The notes under the pieces are model-generated. The model ran no database searches, was not told the DNA's origin, and worked only from the letters and a program-made list of their open reading frames with translations. Position numbers and translations under genes: made by a program. DNA of 64,000 nucleotides, from NCBI GenBank assembly GCA_963844405.1, contig CAWJNZ010000004.1, positions 186,001-250,000 of the forward strand. Reading direction: 5' to 3'. The stretch is from DASSUW01 sp963844405 (GTDB lineage Bacteria > Actinomycetota > Thermoleophilia > Solirubrobacterales > Solirubrobacteraceae). Positions 33,114 through 45,159 of this stretch are shown here, one piece after another (position 1 is the first letter of the stretch; each line of letters begins with the position of its first letter).

Positions 33114-33187
33114 TGCCCCTCCCGACAACCCTCGCAGGAACGGGCGCGCTTGTGACCGGCCCGACGAAATTCGAGTAGCGTCGGGCC

Positions 33188-34897
33188 ATGACGCGCGTCG
33201 CCGTCCTCGGTGGTGGGGTCGCCGGCCTCACGGCCGCGCACGAGCTGTGCGAGCGCGGCTTCGAGGTCGTGGTGCTCGAGGCGCGCGACCTCCCGGGCGG
33301 CAAGGCCCGCAGCCTGCCGGTGCCCGACTCCGCCGTCGGCGACCGCAAGGACCTGCCGGCCGAGCACGGCTTCCGCTTCTTCCCCGGCTTCTACCAGCAC
33401 CTGCCGGACACGATGCGGCGGATCCCGGACGGACGGGGCACGGTGCTCGACAACCTCGTCGCCGCGACGCGGATCCTGATGGCGCAGGGGGACGGGCGCA
33501 ACGAGCTCCTGACCACCGCCCACCTGCCGGAGTCGTTCGAGGACCTCTCCGTCCTCAGCCGCTTCCTGTTCGAGGTGATGACCTCGCTCGGCATCCCGCC
33601 GCACGAGCACGCGGTCCTGATGGAGCGCCTGCTCACGCTCCTCACGAGCTGCGACGAGCGCCGCTTCGAGCAGTGGGAGCTCCAGAGCTGGTGGGAGTTC
33701 GTCGGCGCCGAGCGGCGCTCGGCGGCCTTCCGCAAGTTCCTCGCCGACGGGCTCACCCGCACGCTTGTCGCCGCCCGCGCCCGCGAGATGAGCGCCCGCA
33801 CCGGCGGCCTGATCCTGGCCCAGATCGTCTTCGACCTCACGCGCGCCGGCGGCCGCTCCGACCGCGTGCTCGACGCCCCGACCAACGAGGCCTGGATCGA
33901 CCCGTGGGTGGCGCACCTGCGGGCCAAGGGCGTCGACCTGCGGCTCGACTCGCCGGTCCAGGGGCTGACGGTGCGCGACGGGCGGATCGCGGGCGTGACC
34001 ACGCCCGGCGGCACCGTGACGGCCGACCACTACGTCGCCGCGCTCCCGGTCGAGGTCATGCGCACGCTCGCCGGCCCGCCGCTGCGGGCGCTCGACCCCG
34101 TCTTCGCCCGGCTCGACCGGCTGGTGACCCGCTGGATGAACGGCGTGCTCTTCTACCTCGACCGCGACGTGCCGCTCGTCCACGGGCACACCATCTACGT
34201 CGACTCCGAGTGGGCGCTGACCTCGATCTCGCAGGCGCAGTTCTGGAAGGGCGTCGACCTCTCGCGCTACGGGGACGGGCGCGTGAAGGGGATCCTCTCC
34301 GTCGACGTCTCGGACTGGGACACGCCGGGCCGGCGCACCGGCAAGGTCGCCACGCGCTGCAGCAAGGAGGAGATCCGCACGGAGGTCTGGGGCCAGCTGG
34401 TCGACCACCTCGAGGACCAGCTCGACGAGCGCCACGTGACCGCCTGGTTCCTCGACCCCGCGATCACGTTCCCGAACCCGACCGAGGCCGCCAACCTCGA
34501 GCCGCTGCTGATCAACACGGCCGGCTCGTGGGCCGACCGTCCGGGCGTGACGACGCGGATCCCGAACCTGGTGCTGGCGGCCGACTACGTCCGCACCAAC
34601 ACCGACCTCGCCACGATGGAGGGCGCCAACGAGGCGGCCCGCCGCGCCGTCAACGCGATCCTCGACCGGACCGGCTCGAGGGCCGCCCGCTGCGCGGTCT
34701 TCACGCTGCCCGAGCCGGCCGTCCTGCGCCCCGCACGGGAGCTCGACCGGGTGCGCTGGCGCCTCTTCCGGCGCCCCGCGAAGCCGCCGATGCAGGTCGC
34801 CGACCGCGGCAACCTCGAGCCGTCCGGGCTCCTCTCCCGCGCGGCCCTCGCCGCGGGCTCGGTCACCGGGGCGATCAGGCGGCGGCTGGGTCGCTGA
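33188..34897 (+). CDS. FAD-dependent amine oxidase / phytoene desaturase-like oxidoreductase
   Basis: A 569-residue flavoprotein. The N-terminal dinucleotide motif is VLGGGVAGLTAAHEL with the downstream acidic residue in VVVLEARDLPGGK. It carries the EHGFRFFPGFYQHL stretch typical of carotenoid/squalene-type desaturases and dehydroxylases, and a C-terminal FAD-closing motif (NLVLAADYVRTNTDLATMEGANEA). The substrate is not predictable; a polyisoprenoid is most likely. A -10-like TAGCGT ends 6 nt before the ATG, suggesting a leaderless mRNA. Its 3' end overlaps the convergent neighbour by 23 nt. Confidence 0.8.
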   Translation: MTRVAVLGGGVAGLTAAHELCERGFEVVVLEARDLPGGKARSLPVPDSAVGDRKDLPAEHGFRFFPGFYQHLPDTMRRIPDGRGTVLDNLVAATRILMAQGDGRNELLTTAHLPESFEDLSVLSRFLFEVMTSLGIPPHEHAVLMERLLTLLTSCDERRFEQWELQSWWEFVGAERRSAAFRKFLADGLTRTLVAARAREMSARTGGLILAQIVFDLTRAGGRSDRVLDAPTNEAWIDPWVAHLRAKGVDLRLDSPVQGLTVRDGRIAGVTTPGGTVTADHYVAALPVEVMRTLAGPPLRALDPVFARLDRLVTRWMNGVLFYLDRDVPLVHGHTIYVDSEWALTSISQAQFWKGVDLSRYGDGRVKGILSVDVSDWDTPGRRTGKVATRCSKEEIRTEVWGQLVDHLEDQLDERHVTAWFLDPAITFPNPTEAANLEPLLINTAGSWADRPGVTTRIPNLVLAADYVRTNTDLATMEGANEAARRAVNAILDRTGSRAARCAVFTLPEPAVLRPARELDRVRWRLFRRPAKPPMQVADRGNLEPSGLLSRAALAAGSVTGAIRRRLGR

Positions 34898-35972
34898 GGC
34901 GGACGAGGCCCGCGTCGCGGCAGCCGGCCTCGAGCTCGCGCAGCCCGAAGGCCTCGAGCGGACCGAGGGCGCCCGCGCCGCTCACGCCGTGGGCGGCGGC
35001 ACGCCCGGCCGCCCACGCGAGGATGCCGGCGGTCAGCGCGTACGGCTCGCCGCCGGTCAGGTGCACCTGCGCGAGCCGGTTGCCGGCGCCGTCGTAGGCC
35101 TCGCCGACGACCCACGAGATGCCCTCGCCCGGCCGGTCGAGCGGTCCGCCCATCTCGACCACGCGGTCGCCGATCGCCTTGAACGCGCTCCGCACGCCCG
35201 GCGCGCGCATGGCCAGCGAGCCCGCGAGGCTGCCGGCCTGCAGCGGCCGCGCCAGCGCGCCGAACCAGCCCAGGTAGACGTTGACCTCCTGCAGCCCTTC
35301 GTGCACGGCGGGCAGCGTGAAGTGCTCGGAGCCGCCGACGGAGATGCCGTCGCGGTCCTTGCCCTTCACGCGGAAGGAGCGCACCCGCTCGGCGAGCCGC
35401 GCCGTGCGCAGCGCGCCGTCGCGGTACGCGTAGCCGTCCTCGAACGCGATCCCGACCGCCGAGCGGCGCGTGCCGGGGCTGGAGCCGGCGCCGAACGCGA
35501 AGTAGCCGACGTCGACCCGCACGGCCGCCTCGCCGGCCTCCTCCAGCGCGAGGCCGGCGGCCAGCGCACCGGGGACGAAGTCGTAGCCCATGGCCGGCAG
35601 CAGCGCGGCGCCGGCGCGCTCGGCCGGCGGCCCGAGCTCCTCGAAGACGCGCCGGATGAACGGCGGCTCGCCGGTCGAGTCGAGGTAGATGCCCTTGGCG
35701 GCGATCGCCGCGCGGACGGCCGGCTCGCCCCATTTGACGAACGGCCCGACGGTACTGACCAGCACGTCGCCGGTCTCGAGCAGGGCGAAGACCGAGTTCT
35801 GGCGCAGGGCGTCGGCCAGCCGCCACTCGACGCCCAGCCGCTCGGCCAGCTCGCGCACGGAGGCCTCGGACCGGCCCGCGAGCACCGGCTCGGCGCCCTG
35901 GGCCGCCAGGCGCTCCGCCACGAGCCGCCCGGTGTAGCCCGTCGCCCCGAAGATGATCATGCGTCTTGCCAC
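34875..35972 (-). CDS. Saccharopine dehydrogenase-like NADP-binding protein
   Basis: A 365-residue Rossmann-fold protein. It begins MIIFGATGYTGRLVAERLAA, followed by LAGRSEASVRELAERLG and STVGPFVKWGEPAVRAA, the pattern of the saccharopine dehydrogenase/trans-acting enoyl reductase family. These act in lipid or polyketide reduction in actinobacteria; the true substrate here is unknown. The start is GTG 35972 or ATG 35960, four codons inside. It is convergent with the FAD oxidoreductase. A metabolic link between the two is possible but not shown. Confidence 0.78.
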   Translation of the reverse strand: MARRMIIFGATGYTGRLVAERLAAQGAEPVLAGRSEASVRELAERLGVEWRLADALRQNSVFALLETGDVLVSTVGPFVKWGEPAVRAAIAAKGIYLDSTGEPPFIRRVFEELGPPAERAGAALLPAMGYDFVPGALAAGLALEEAGEAAVRVDVGYFAFGAGSSPGTRRSAVGIAFEDGYAYRDGALRTARLAERVRSFRVKGKDRDGISVGGSEHFTLPAVHEGLQEVNVYLGWFGALARPLQAGSLAGSLAMRAPGVRSAFKAIGDRVVEMGGPLDRPGEGISWVVGEAYDGAGNRLAQVHLTGGEPYALTAGILAWAAGRAAAHGVSGAGALGPLEAFGLRELEAGCRDAGLVRLSDPAAA

Positions 35973-36068
35973 GAAGGCCTACTACCATGGCAGGCAACGA
36001 CTACCGAAGCGTCATAGACGATGCAGAGGGGCCCGCCTACCGATGGGCAGGGCACAAGAAAGGGACAC

Positions 36069-38363
<2,295 letters not shown>

Positions 38364-38367
38364 GGCG

Positions 38368-39648
38368 CTGCCGCCCCATCGGATCACGGAGCTGCCTTCA
38401 GGGCTGCGGGTCGCGACGGAGGTCATGCCCTCCGTCCGGTCCGCGGCCCTCGGCTTCTTCGTCGGCGCCGGCTCGCGCGGCGAGTCGGCCGGCGAGTCCG
38501 GCCTCTCGCACTTCCTCGAGCACCTGCTGTTCCGCGGCACCGACCGCTACGCGTCGGCGCAGATCGACCAGCTGTTCGACGCGATGGGCGCCGAGCTGAA
38601 CGCGGGGACCGACAAGGAGAGCACCACCGTCTACGCGCGGATGCTCGACGAGCACGTCCCGCGGGCCTTCGACGTGATGGCCGACATGGTGTGGCGGCCG
38701 GCGTTCCGCGAGATCGACCCCGAGCGCGAGGTCGTGCTCGAGGAGATCGCCATGTACGAGGACGACCCGCAGGACACGGTCTTCGACGTGCTCGGCGAGG
38801 CCGTCTTCGGCGGCCACCCCCTCGGCCGGCCGATCATCGGCCGCGCGCCGGTGATCCGCGACACGCCGGTCGACCGGATCGCCGCGTTCCACGCGGCCCG
38901 CTACGTGCCGTCGGCGGTCGTCGTGGCGGCGGCCGGGTCCGTCGACCACGACCAGATCGTCGAGCTCGCCGAGGCCACGCTGGAGGCGCGGAACGGGGAG
39001 GGGGCGCCGTCGATCGAGCCGGCACCCGCCGACCCGGCGCCCACCGTGCGCTTCCAGCGCAAGGACACCGAGCAGTGCCACGTCTGCCTCGGCGCCGTCG
39101 GCCTGCCGCGCGGCGACGGGCGGCGCTTCGCCTCGCGCGTGCTCGACGCCATCTTCGGCGGCCTGTCCTCCTCGCGGCTGTTCCAGGCCGTGCGCGAGGA
39201 GCGCGGCCTGGCCTACTCCGTCTACTCGTTCGCCGGCCAGTACGCCGACACCGGCCAGATCGGGCTCTACGTCGGCACGCGGCCGGACAAGGTGGGGGAG
39301 GCGATGGAGGTGGTCGGCGCCGAGCTGGCGCGGCTGCGGGAGCAGCCGGCCAGCGAGGAGGAGCTGGAGCGGGCGCGCGAGAACGTCAAGGCGCGCGTCG
39401 TGCTGGCGCTCGAGTCGACCGGCGCGCGGATGAACCGGCTCGGCGCCTCGCTGCTGTTCGGGCTGCCGCTGCTGGAGACCGACGAGGTGGTGGCGCGCTT
39501 CGAGGCGGTCACGCTGGACGACCTGCGCGAGCTGACCGACGAGCTGTGGGCGCCCGAGCGCCTGTCGGCGGCCGGCATCGGGCCGGACGAGCAGGCGTTC
39601 CGGGCGGCCGTCGAGGACGTCTGTCCCGGCGCCCGCGTCACCGCATGA
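38368..39648 (+). CDS. M16-family zinc metallopeptidase
   Basis: About 426 residues. The inverted zinc motif HxxEH is seen in SGLSHFLEHLLFRGT, with the distal glutamate in REVVLEEIAMYED. A C-terminal M16 half has SSSRLFQAVREERGLAYSVYS, the Arg-Tyr type substrate motif. The pnp-M16-dapB order is common. No ATG, GTG or TTG lies at the expected start. CTG 38368, 4 nt after the pnp stop, would give PPHRITELPSGLRVATE at the N-terminus; an in-frame GTG near 38300 inside pnp is the alternative. It overlaps dapB by ATGA. Confidence 0.85.
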   Translation: MPPHRITELPSGLRVATEVMPSVRSAALGFFVGAGSRGESAGESGLSHFLEHLLFRGTDRYASAQIDQLFDAMGAELNAGTDKESTTVYARMLDEHVPRAFDVMADMVWRPAFREIDPEREVVLEEIAMYEDDPQDTVFDVLGEAVFGGHPLGRPIIGRAPVIRDTPVDRIAAFHAARYVPSAVVVAAAGSVDHDQIVELAEATLEARNGEGAPSIEPAPADPAPTVRFQRKDTEQCHVCLGAVGLPRGDGRRFASRVLDAIFGGLSSSRLFQAVREERGLAYSVYSFAGQYADTGQIGLYVGTRPDKVGEAMEVVGAELARLREQPASEEELERARENVKARVVLALESTGARMNRLGASLLFGLPLLETDEVVARFEAVTLDDLRELTDELWAPERLSAAGIGPDEQAFRAAVEDVCPGARVTA

Positions 39649-40301
39649 TCCGCGTCGCCGTCGCGGGCGCCGCGGGGCGCATGGGGCAGATGGTGTGCGG
39701 CGTCGTCGAGGAGGCCGACGACCTCGAGCTCGTCGGCCGGGCCGATCCGCGGCTCGACACGTCGGTCGAGGATGTCCTGCCCGACGCCGACGTGCTCGTC
39801 GACTTCACGCAGCCCGACACCGCGCTGGAGAACGCGCGCGCGGCGCTCGCGGCGGGCGTGCACGTCGTGATCGGCACCTCGGGGTTCGACCTCGACGGCC
39901 TGCGCGAGGCCGCCGCGTCGTCCGGCGCCAAGGCCTTCTTCGCGCCCAACTTCGCGATCGGCGCCGTGCTGATGATGAAGTTCGCCGCCGAGGCCTCGCG
40001 CGTCATGCAGCGGGCCGAGATCATCGAGCTCCATCACCCGGCGAAGCTCGACGCCCCCTCGGGCACCGCGGCGCGCACCGCCGAGATGATGGAGGGCGAC
40101 GTCCCGATCCACTCGGTCCGCCTGCCGGGCATCGTGGCCGACCAGGAGGTCATCCTCGGCGACGTCGCGCAGACGCTCACGATCCGCCACGCCACCACCG
40201 ACCGCACCTCCTTCATGCCCGGGGTCCTGCTGGCGATCCGCCGCGTCGCGGACGTGCCCGAGTCCCCGACGATCGGGCTCGAGCACCTGCTGTTCGATTA
40301 A
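39645..40301 (+). CDS. dapB: 4-hydroxy-tetrahydrodipicolinate reductase
   Basis: A 218-residue enzyme of lysine and peptidoglycan precursor synthesis. The N-terminal NADPH motif is VAVAGAAGRMGQMVCG, then DFTQPDTALENARAAL and VIGTSGF. The substrate-binding and catalytic region is AEIIELHHPAKLDAPSGTA. It is shorter than E. coli DapB (273 aa), as is usual in actinobacteria (about 245), here at the low end. The ATGA overlap with the peptidase gene implies co-translation. dapA lies 1.9 kb downstream in a separate unit. Confidence 0.94.
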   Translation: MIRVAVAGAAGRMGQMVCGVVEEADDLELVGRADPRLDTSVEDVLPDADVLVDFTQPDTALENARAALAAGVHVVIGTSGFDLDGLREAAASSGAKAFFAPNFAIGAVLMMKFAAEASRVMQRAEIIELHHPAKLDAPSGTAARTAEMMEGDVPIHSVRLPGIVADQEVILGDVAQTLTIRHATTDRTSFMPGVLLAIRRVADVPESPTIGLEHLLFD

Positions 40302-40313
40302 GTGTGCGGCTTA

Positions 40314-40337
40314 CTCGCACTCGCAAGCTCGTGCGAG
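40314..40337 (+). promoter_or_regulatory. Hairpin between dapB and the small unknown gene
   Basis: CTCGCAC (40314-40320) and GTGCGAG (40331-40337) form a 7-bp stem with a 10-nt loop. It lies 12 nt after the dapB stop and 4 nt before the next TTG start. It could terminate dapB or mask the next start. No U-tract. Confidence 0.4.
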
Positions 40338-40341
40338 CGCC

Positions 40342-40653
40342 TTGATTAGCATCACCGACCACGCCGTCGAGCGCTACCTCCAGCGAGTCCGGGGCGTGCT
40401 CGACCCCCGACCCGAGATCGCCGGCCGCGTCCGGCGGGCCTACGAGGCCGGTCGCGTCTCCGAAGCGCCTCGTGGCGCCGTGCACGTCAGAGACATCGAC
40501 CGGCCGGATCTCGTGTTCGTCTGCCTGAAGGACGTGCCGCGCGACGAGCTCGTCGTGGTCACGGTGTGGGAGGAGGGCGAGGACCCCGCCGTCCCGCGCC
40601 GGTTCACCGACGCCCTGAGGCGGCGGCGACGCCGGCGAACTTCGGCTGGGTAG
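40342..40653 (+). CDS. Hypothetical small basic protein
   Basis: A 103-residue protein starting SITDHAVERYLQRVRG, then GAVHVRDIDRPDLVFVCLKDVPRDELVVVTVWEEGED and an Arg-rich end. The H-x3-RY-x2-R opening resembles small DUF4258-like proteins, but I am not confident of a family. The TTG start lies just after a hairpin that follows dapB. No toxin-antitoxin partner is adjacent. Function unknown. Confidence 0.6.
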   Translation: MISITDHAVERYLQRVRGVLDPRPEIAGRVRRAYEAGRVSEAPRGAVHVRDIDRPDLVFVCLKDVPRDELVVVTVWEEGEDPAVPRRFTDALRRRRRRRTSAG

Positions 40654-40681
40654 GACGGCGAGGGAATTGGCCTCGGCGGTC

Positions 40682-40728
40682 GTCCGTGGCGCTTTGACGT
40701 CGATATGCGACGTCAAAGCGCCGCGGAC
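40682..40728. terminator. 21-bp stem bidirectional hairpin
   Basis: Arms 40682-40702 and 40708-40728 are complementary over 21 positions with a single T/G wobble; the loop is ATATG. The inner 15 bp (GGCGCTTTGACGTCG and its complement) are perfect. It sits between convergent genes, so it most likely ends transcription from both sides. It is the longest perfect dyad in the window. The rest of 40654-40773 holds nothing else visible. Confidence 0.7.
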
Positions 40729-40773
40729 CCGTCGCGGGGCCGATCCCACTCCCTCAATGCCGCAGTTCGAGCC

Positions 40774-42123
<1,350 letters not shown>

Positions 42124-42143
42124 CGGGCTCTCCAGCTCCTAGG

Positions 42144-42159
42144 TCGGCCGATCGGCCGA
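42144..42159. promoter_or_regulatory. 16-bp palindrome in a divergent promoter region
   Basis: TCGGCCGATCGGCCGA is a perfect 16-bp palindrome made of two copies of the palindromic octamer TCGGCCGA. It lies 21 nt upstream of the HDOD-GGDEF start and 58 nt upstream of dapA, a place where an operator could affect either gene. The remaining intergenic bases show a weak -10-like CAGAAT (42204-42209), 7 nt before the dapA ATG. Confidence 0.45.
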
Positions 42160-42216
42160 TCCCTTGAGCCACCCCCGGCGGGCCCGAGCGCCGATCCGCC
42201 TGCCAGAATCCACGCC

Positions 42217-43083
42217 ATGCGTCCCCTGCAGGGCCTGCTGACAGCCATGGTGACCCCGTTCCGCCCCGACGGGAGCGTGAACGAAGATGGCGCCGTCGCG
42301 CTTGGCCGCCACCTGCTCGCCAACGGCTCCGACGGCTTGGTCGTGTGCGGCACGACCGGCGAGTCGCCGACGCTGAGCGACGACGAGATGGTCGCGCTCG
42401 TCTCGCTGATGGTCGAAGAGCTGGGCGACGAGGCGCTGATCGCGGCCGGCGCCGGCTCGAACAGCACGCACCACGCCTGCGAGCTCGTCGAGCGCATGGC
42501 GGCCACCGGCGCGGAGGCGGTCCTGTCGGTCACCGGCTACTACAACCGCCCCAACCGGCGCGGCATCGTCCGCCACTACGAGGAGGTCGCGCGCGCGGCG
42601 GGCGGCACACGGGTGATCGTCTACAACATCCCGAGCCGCACGACGATCAACCTCGCCCCGGACCTGCTGGCCGAGCTGGCGCAGATCGACGGCATCGCGG
42701 CGGTCAAGCAGTCCAACGGCGCCGAGCTGCAGCCGATCGACGGCATGACGCTCCTGACCGGCAACGACGAGGACCTGGCCCGCTGTCTGGACGTCGGCGG
42801 GGCGGGCGGGATCTGCGTCTCCAGCCACGTGGTCGGCTCGGAGATGCGCCGGATGTTCGACGAGCCGGACGGCCGCGCCGAGATCCACGGCGAGCTCGCG
42901 CACGTCTTCACGGCGATGTTCTGCACGGCGAGCCCGATCCCGGTCAAGACCGCGCTCCACCTCCTGGGGCACGACGTCGGCGGTCTGCGGCTACCGCTCG
43001 TGGAGGCCGACGAGTCCGAGCTGGCGATCATCCGCACCGCGCTCGAGCGCCAGGGTCTCCTGACCGGAGCCCACGCCGCGTGA
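42217..43083 (+). CDS. dapA: 4-hydroxy-tetrahydrodipicolinate synthase
   Basis: A 288-residue TIM-barrel aldolase that condenses pyruvate with aspartate semialdehyde. Key residues visible are the pyruvate-binding GTTGESPTLS, the tyrosine of VTGYYNRPNRRG, and the Schiff-base lysine in IAAVKQSNG. The ATG has no clear Shine-Dalgarno and lies 7 nt after CAGAAT, so it may be leaderless. It is coupled to RNase J by GTGA, the common dapA-rnj order in actinobacteria. Confidence 0.94.
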   Translation: MRPLQGLLTAMVTPFRPDGSVNEDGAVALGRHLLANGSDGLVVCGTTGESPTLSDDEMVALVSLMVEELGDEALIAAGAGSNSTHHACELVERMAATGAEAVLSVTGYYNRPNRRGIVRHYEEVARAAGGTRVIVYNIPSRTTINLAPDLLAELAQIDGIAAVKQSNGAELQPIDGMTLLTGNDEDLARCLDVGGAGGICVSSHVVGSEMRRMFDEPDGRAEIHGELAHVFTAMFCTASPIPVKTALHLLGHDVGGLRLPLVEADESELAIIRTALERQGLLTGAHAA

Positions 43084-44747
43084 GCGGCAAGCTGCGCGTC
43101 CTCCCGCTCGGGGGCGTCGGCGAGATCGGGAAGAACCTGACGGTCGTCGAGTACGACGACCGCATCGTGGTCGTCGACTGCGGGCTGCGCTTCCCGACCG
43201 CCGAGATGATGGGCATCGACCTCGTGCTGCCCGACTTCACGTACCTGCGCGAGCGGGTCGCGGACATCGAGGCGATCGTCATCACGCACGGCCACGAGGA
43301 CCACCTCGGCGCCCTGCCCTGGGTGCTGCGCGAGCTGGGCCAGCACAGCGTGCCGGTCGTCTACGGGGGCCAGCTCACCGTCGCCATGGCCCGCTCGAAG
43401 CTCGACGAGCACAAGCTGCGCGAGGTCAACCTCGACGTCCTGCCGATCGGCCAGGCGGCCGAAGCCGGGCCGTTCGAGCTCGAGCTCGTCCACCTCACGC
43501 ACTCGATCCCCGACGCCGCCGGCGTGGCCCTCACCTGCGAGCTCGGCACGATCCTCTTCACCGGCGACTACAAGTTCGACCAGACGCCGGTCGGCGGCGC
43601 GCCGGCCGACATGGCGCGCCTCGCCGAGCTGGGGCGCGAGGGCCTGCTCCTGCTGTGCGGCGACTCCACCAACGCCGACCGGGCGGGGATCTCGACCAGC
43701 GAGTCGATCGTCGGCCCGCAGCTCGAGCGGCTCTTCTCCCACTGCCCGGGCCGGATCGTCGTCACCTGCTTCGCGTCGAACATCCACCGCGTCCAGCAGG
43801 TCGTCGACGCCGCCGCCGCGCACGACCGCAAGGTCGCGCTGGTCGGCCGCTCGATGCGCAAGAACACCAACATCGGCCGCTCGCTCGGGCACATCACCGT
43901 GCCCGAGGGCCAGCTGATCCCGCCGCGCGAGCTCGACCAGTTGCCCGACGAGCGCGTGGTGATCATCTCGACCGGGTCACAGGGCGAGCCGCTGTCCGCG
44001 CTGCGGCGGATGGCCTACCGCGACCACCCGGCCGTCGAGCTCAAGCGCGGCGACACCGTGGTCTTCTCGGCCACGCCGATCCCCGGCAACGAGCGCGCGG
44101 TCAACGAGACGATCGACCGGCTGTACCACATCGGCTGCGACGTGGTGACGGCCCGCGACGCCCCGATCCACGCCTCCGGGCATGGGTACGCGGAGGAGCT
44201 GAAGATGATGCTCAACCTCACGCACCCGCGCTACGTGATGCCGGTCCACGGCGACTTCAAGCGCATGCTCCTGCACGGCCAGCTGGCCGAGGCGGTCGGC
44301 GTGCCGCCCGAGAACATCTTCCGCACCGAGAACGGCACGCCGCTGGAGATCGACGCGCAGGGCGCCAGCTACGGCGACCGTCAGACGGCCGGGATGGTGT
44401 TCGTCGACGGCGTCGACATCGGCGACGTCGCGGACGTCGCGCTGCGCGACCGCCGCATGCTGTCGGCCGACGGCATCTTCATCATCGTGGCGACGGTCTC
44501 CGAGCAGGACGGCTCGTCGGTCGTCGCGCCCGAGGTGCTGGCCCGCGGCGTCCCGTTCCTCGACGAGAACGCCCAGATCATCGACGAGCTGCGCAACGCG
44601 GTCGAGGACTCGCTCGACCGCGCGGCCGAGCAGCGCATCACCGAGATCGACGTCCTGGAGTCGTTCCTGCACGACGACATCGCGGCGTTCATCTACGAGC
44701 GCCTCAAGCGGCGCCCGATGGTGCTGCCGGTCGTCGTCGAAGTCTGA
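43080..44747 (+). CDS. rnj: Ribonuclease J
   Basis: A 555-residue metallo-beta-lactamase/beta-CASP ribonuclease with 5'-3' exo- and endonuclease activity. The zinc motif is ITHGHEDHLGALPW; further ligands are in LVHLTHSIPD and FTGDYKFDQ. The beta-CASP signatures CGDSTNADRAG, VTCFASNIHRVQQ and STGSQGEP are present, with HASGHGYAEELKMML near the end. With PNPase and NrnA it forms the RNA decay set of this window. The GTG start overlaps the dapA stop. Confidence 0.95.
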   Translation: MSGKLRVLPLGGVGEIGKNLTVVEYDDRIVVVDCGLRFPTAEMMGIDLVLPDFTYLRERVADIEAIVITHGHEDHLGALPWVLRELGQHSVPVVYGGQLTVAMARSKLDEHKLREVNLDVLPIGQAAEAGPFELELVHLTHSIPDAAGVALTCELGTILFTGDYKFDQTPVGGAPADMARLAELGREGLLLLCGDSTNADRAGISTSESIVGPQLERLFSHCPGRIVVTCFASNIHRVQQVVDAAAAHDRKVALVGRSMRKNTNIGRSLGHITVPEGQLIPPRELDQLPDERVVIISTGSQGEPLSALRRMAYRDHPAVELKRGDTVVFSATPIPGNERAVNETIDRLYHIGCDVVTARDAPIHASGHGYAEELKMMLNLTHPRYVMPVHGDFKRMLLHGQLAEAVGVPPENIFRTENGTPLEIDAQGASYGDRQTAGMVFVDGVDIGDVADVALRDRRMLSADGIFIIVATVSEQDGSSVVAPEVLARGVPFLDENAQIIDELRNAVEDSLDRAAEQRITEIDVLESFLHDDIAAFIYERLKRRPMVLPVVVEV

Positions 44748-44756
44748 GCGCGCGCG

Positions 44757-45047
44757 TCAGCGCATGAACGAGGACGCGATCTCCTGCTCGCTGCCCTCGT
44801 ACTTGGCGCCGGCCTGCAGCGTGAGCTGGCTGATGCCGTGGAGCGCCTCCTGGATGCCCTGGCTGGAGCGCTGCCACTCGGCCCACAGCTCCTGGAAGCG
44901 CGCCTGGGCGACGCCCTGCCACTCGCTCTGCAGCGGAGCGACCTGGCTGGCGAGCTGGGACAATGTCGACTCGATGTTGGCGGCGCCGGCGTTCAGTTGC
45001 CCTGCCACGGACTGAAGCTGCTCCGGGGTGACTGCGATGTTGGGCAT
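44757..45047 (-). CDS. WXG100-family (ESX) protein
   Basis: A 96-residue all-helical protein with the central WxG turn as EWQGVAQARFQELWAEWQ. The N-terminal helix is TPEQLQSVAGQLNAGAANIES. Length is typical of EsxA/EsxB substrates of type VII secretion. The C-terminal YxxxD/E export motif may be YEGSE (AKYEGSEQE). The ATG follows GGGAGG. It is divergent from the eccC gene across a 112-nt gap, so the two are probably co-regulated. Confidence 0.92.
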   Translation of the reverse strand: MPNIAVTPEQLQSVAGQLNAGAANIESTLSQLASQVAPLQSEWQGVAQARFQELWAEWQRSSQGIQEALHGISQLTLQAGAKYEGSEQEIASSFMR

Positions 45048-45159
45048 CCGATTGCCTCCCTGTGCTCCGATTGGACGTCGCGATGACGGGTACCCGCACC
45101 GAAGCTAACAGACACCGCGGCCTGGAGGACCGAAGGCCCTGGTATCCGTGGAGACACGT

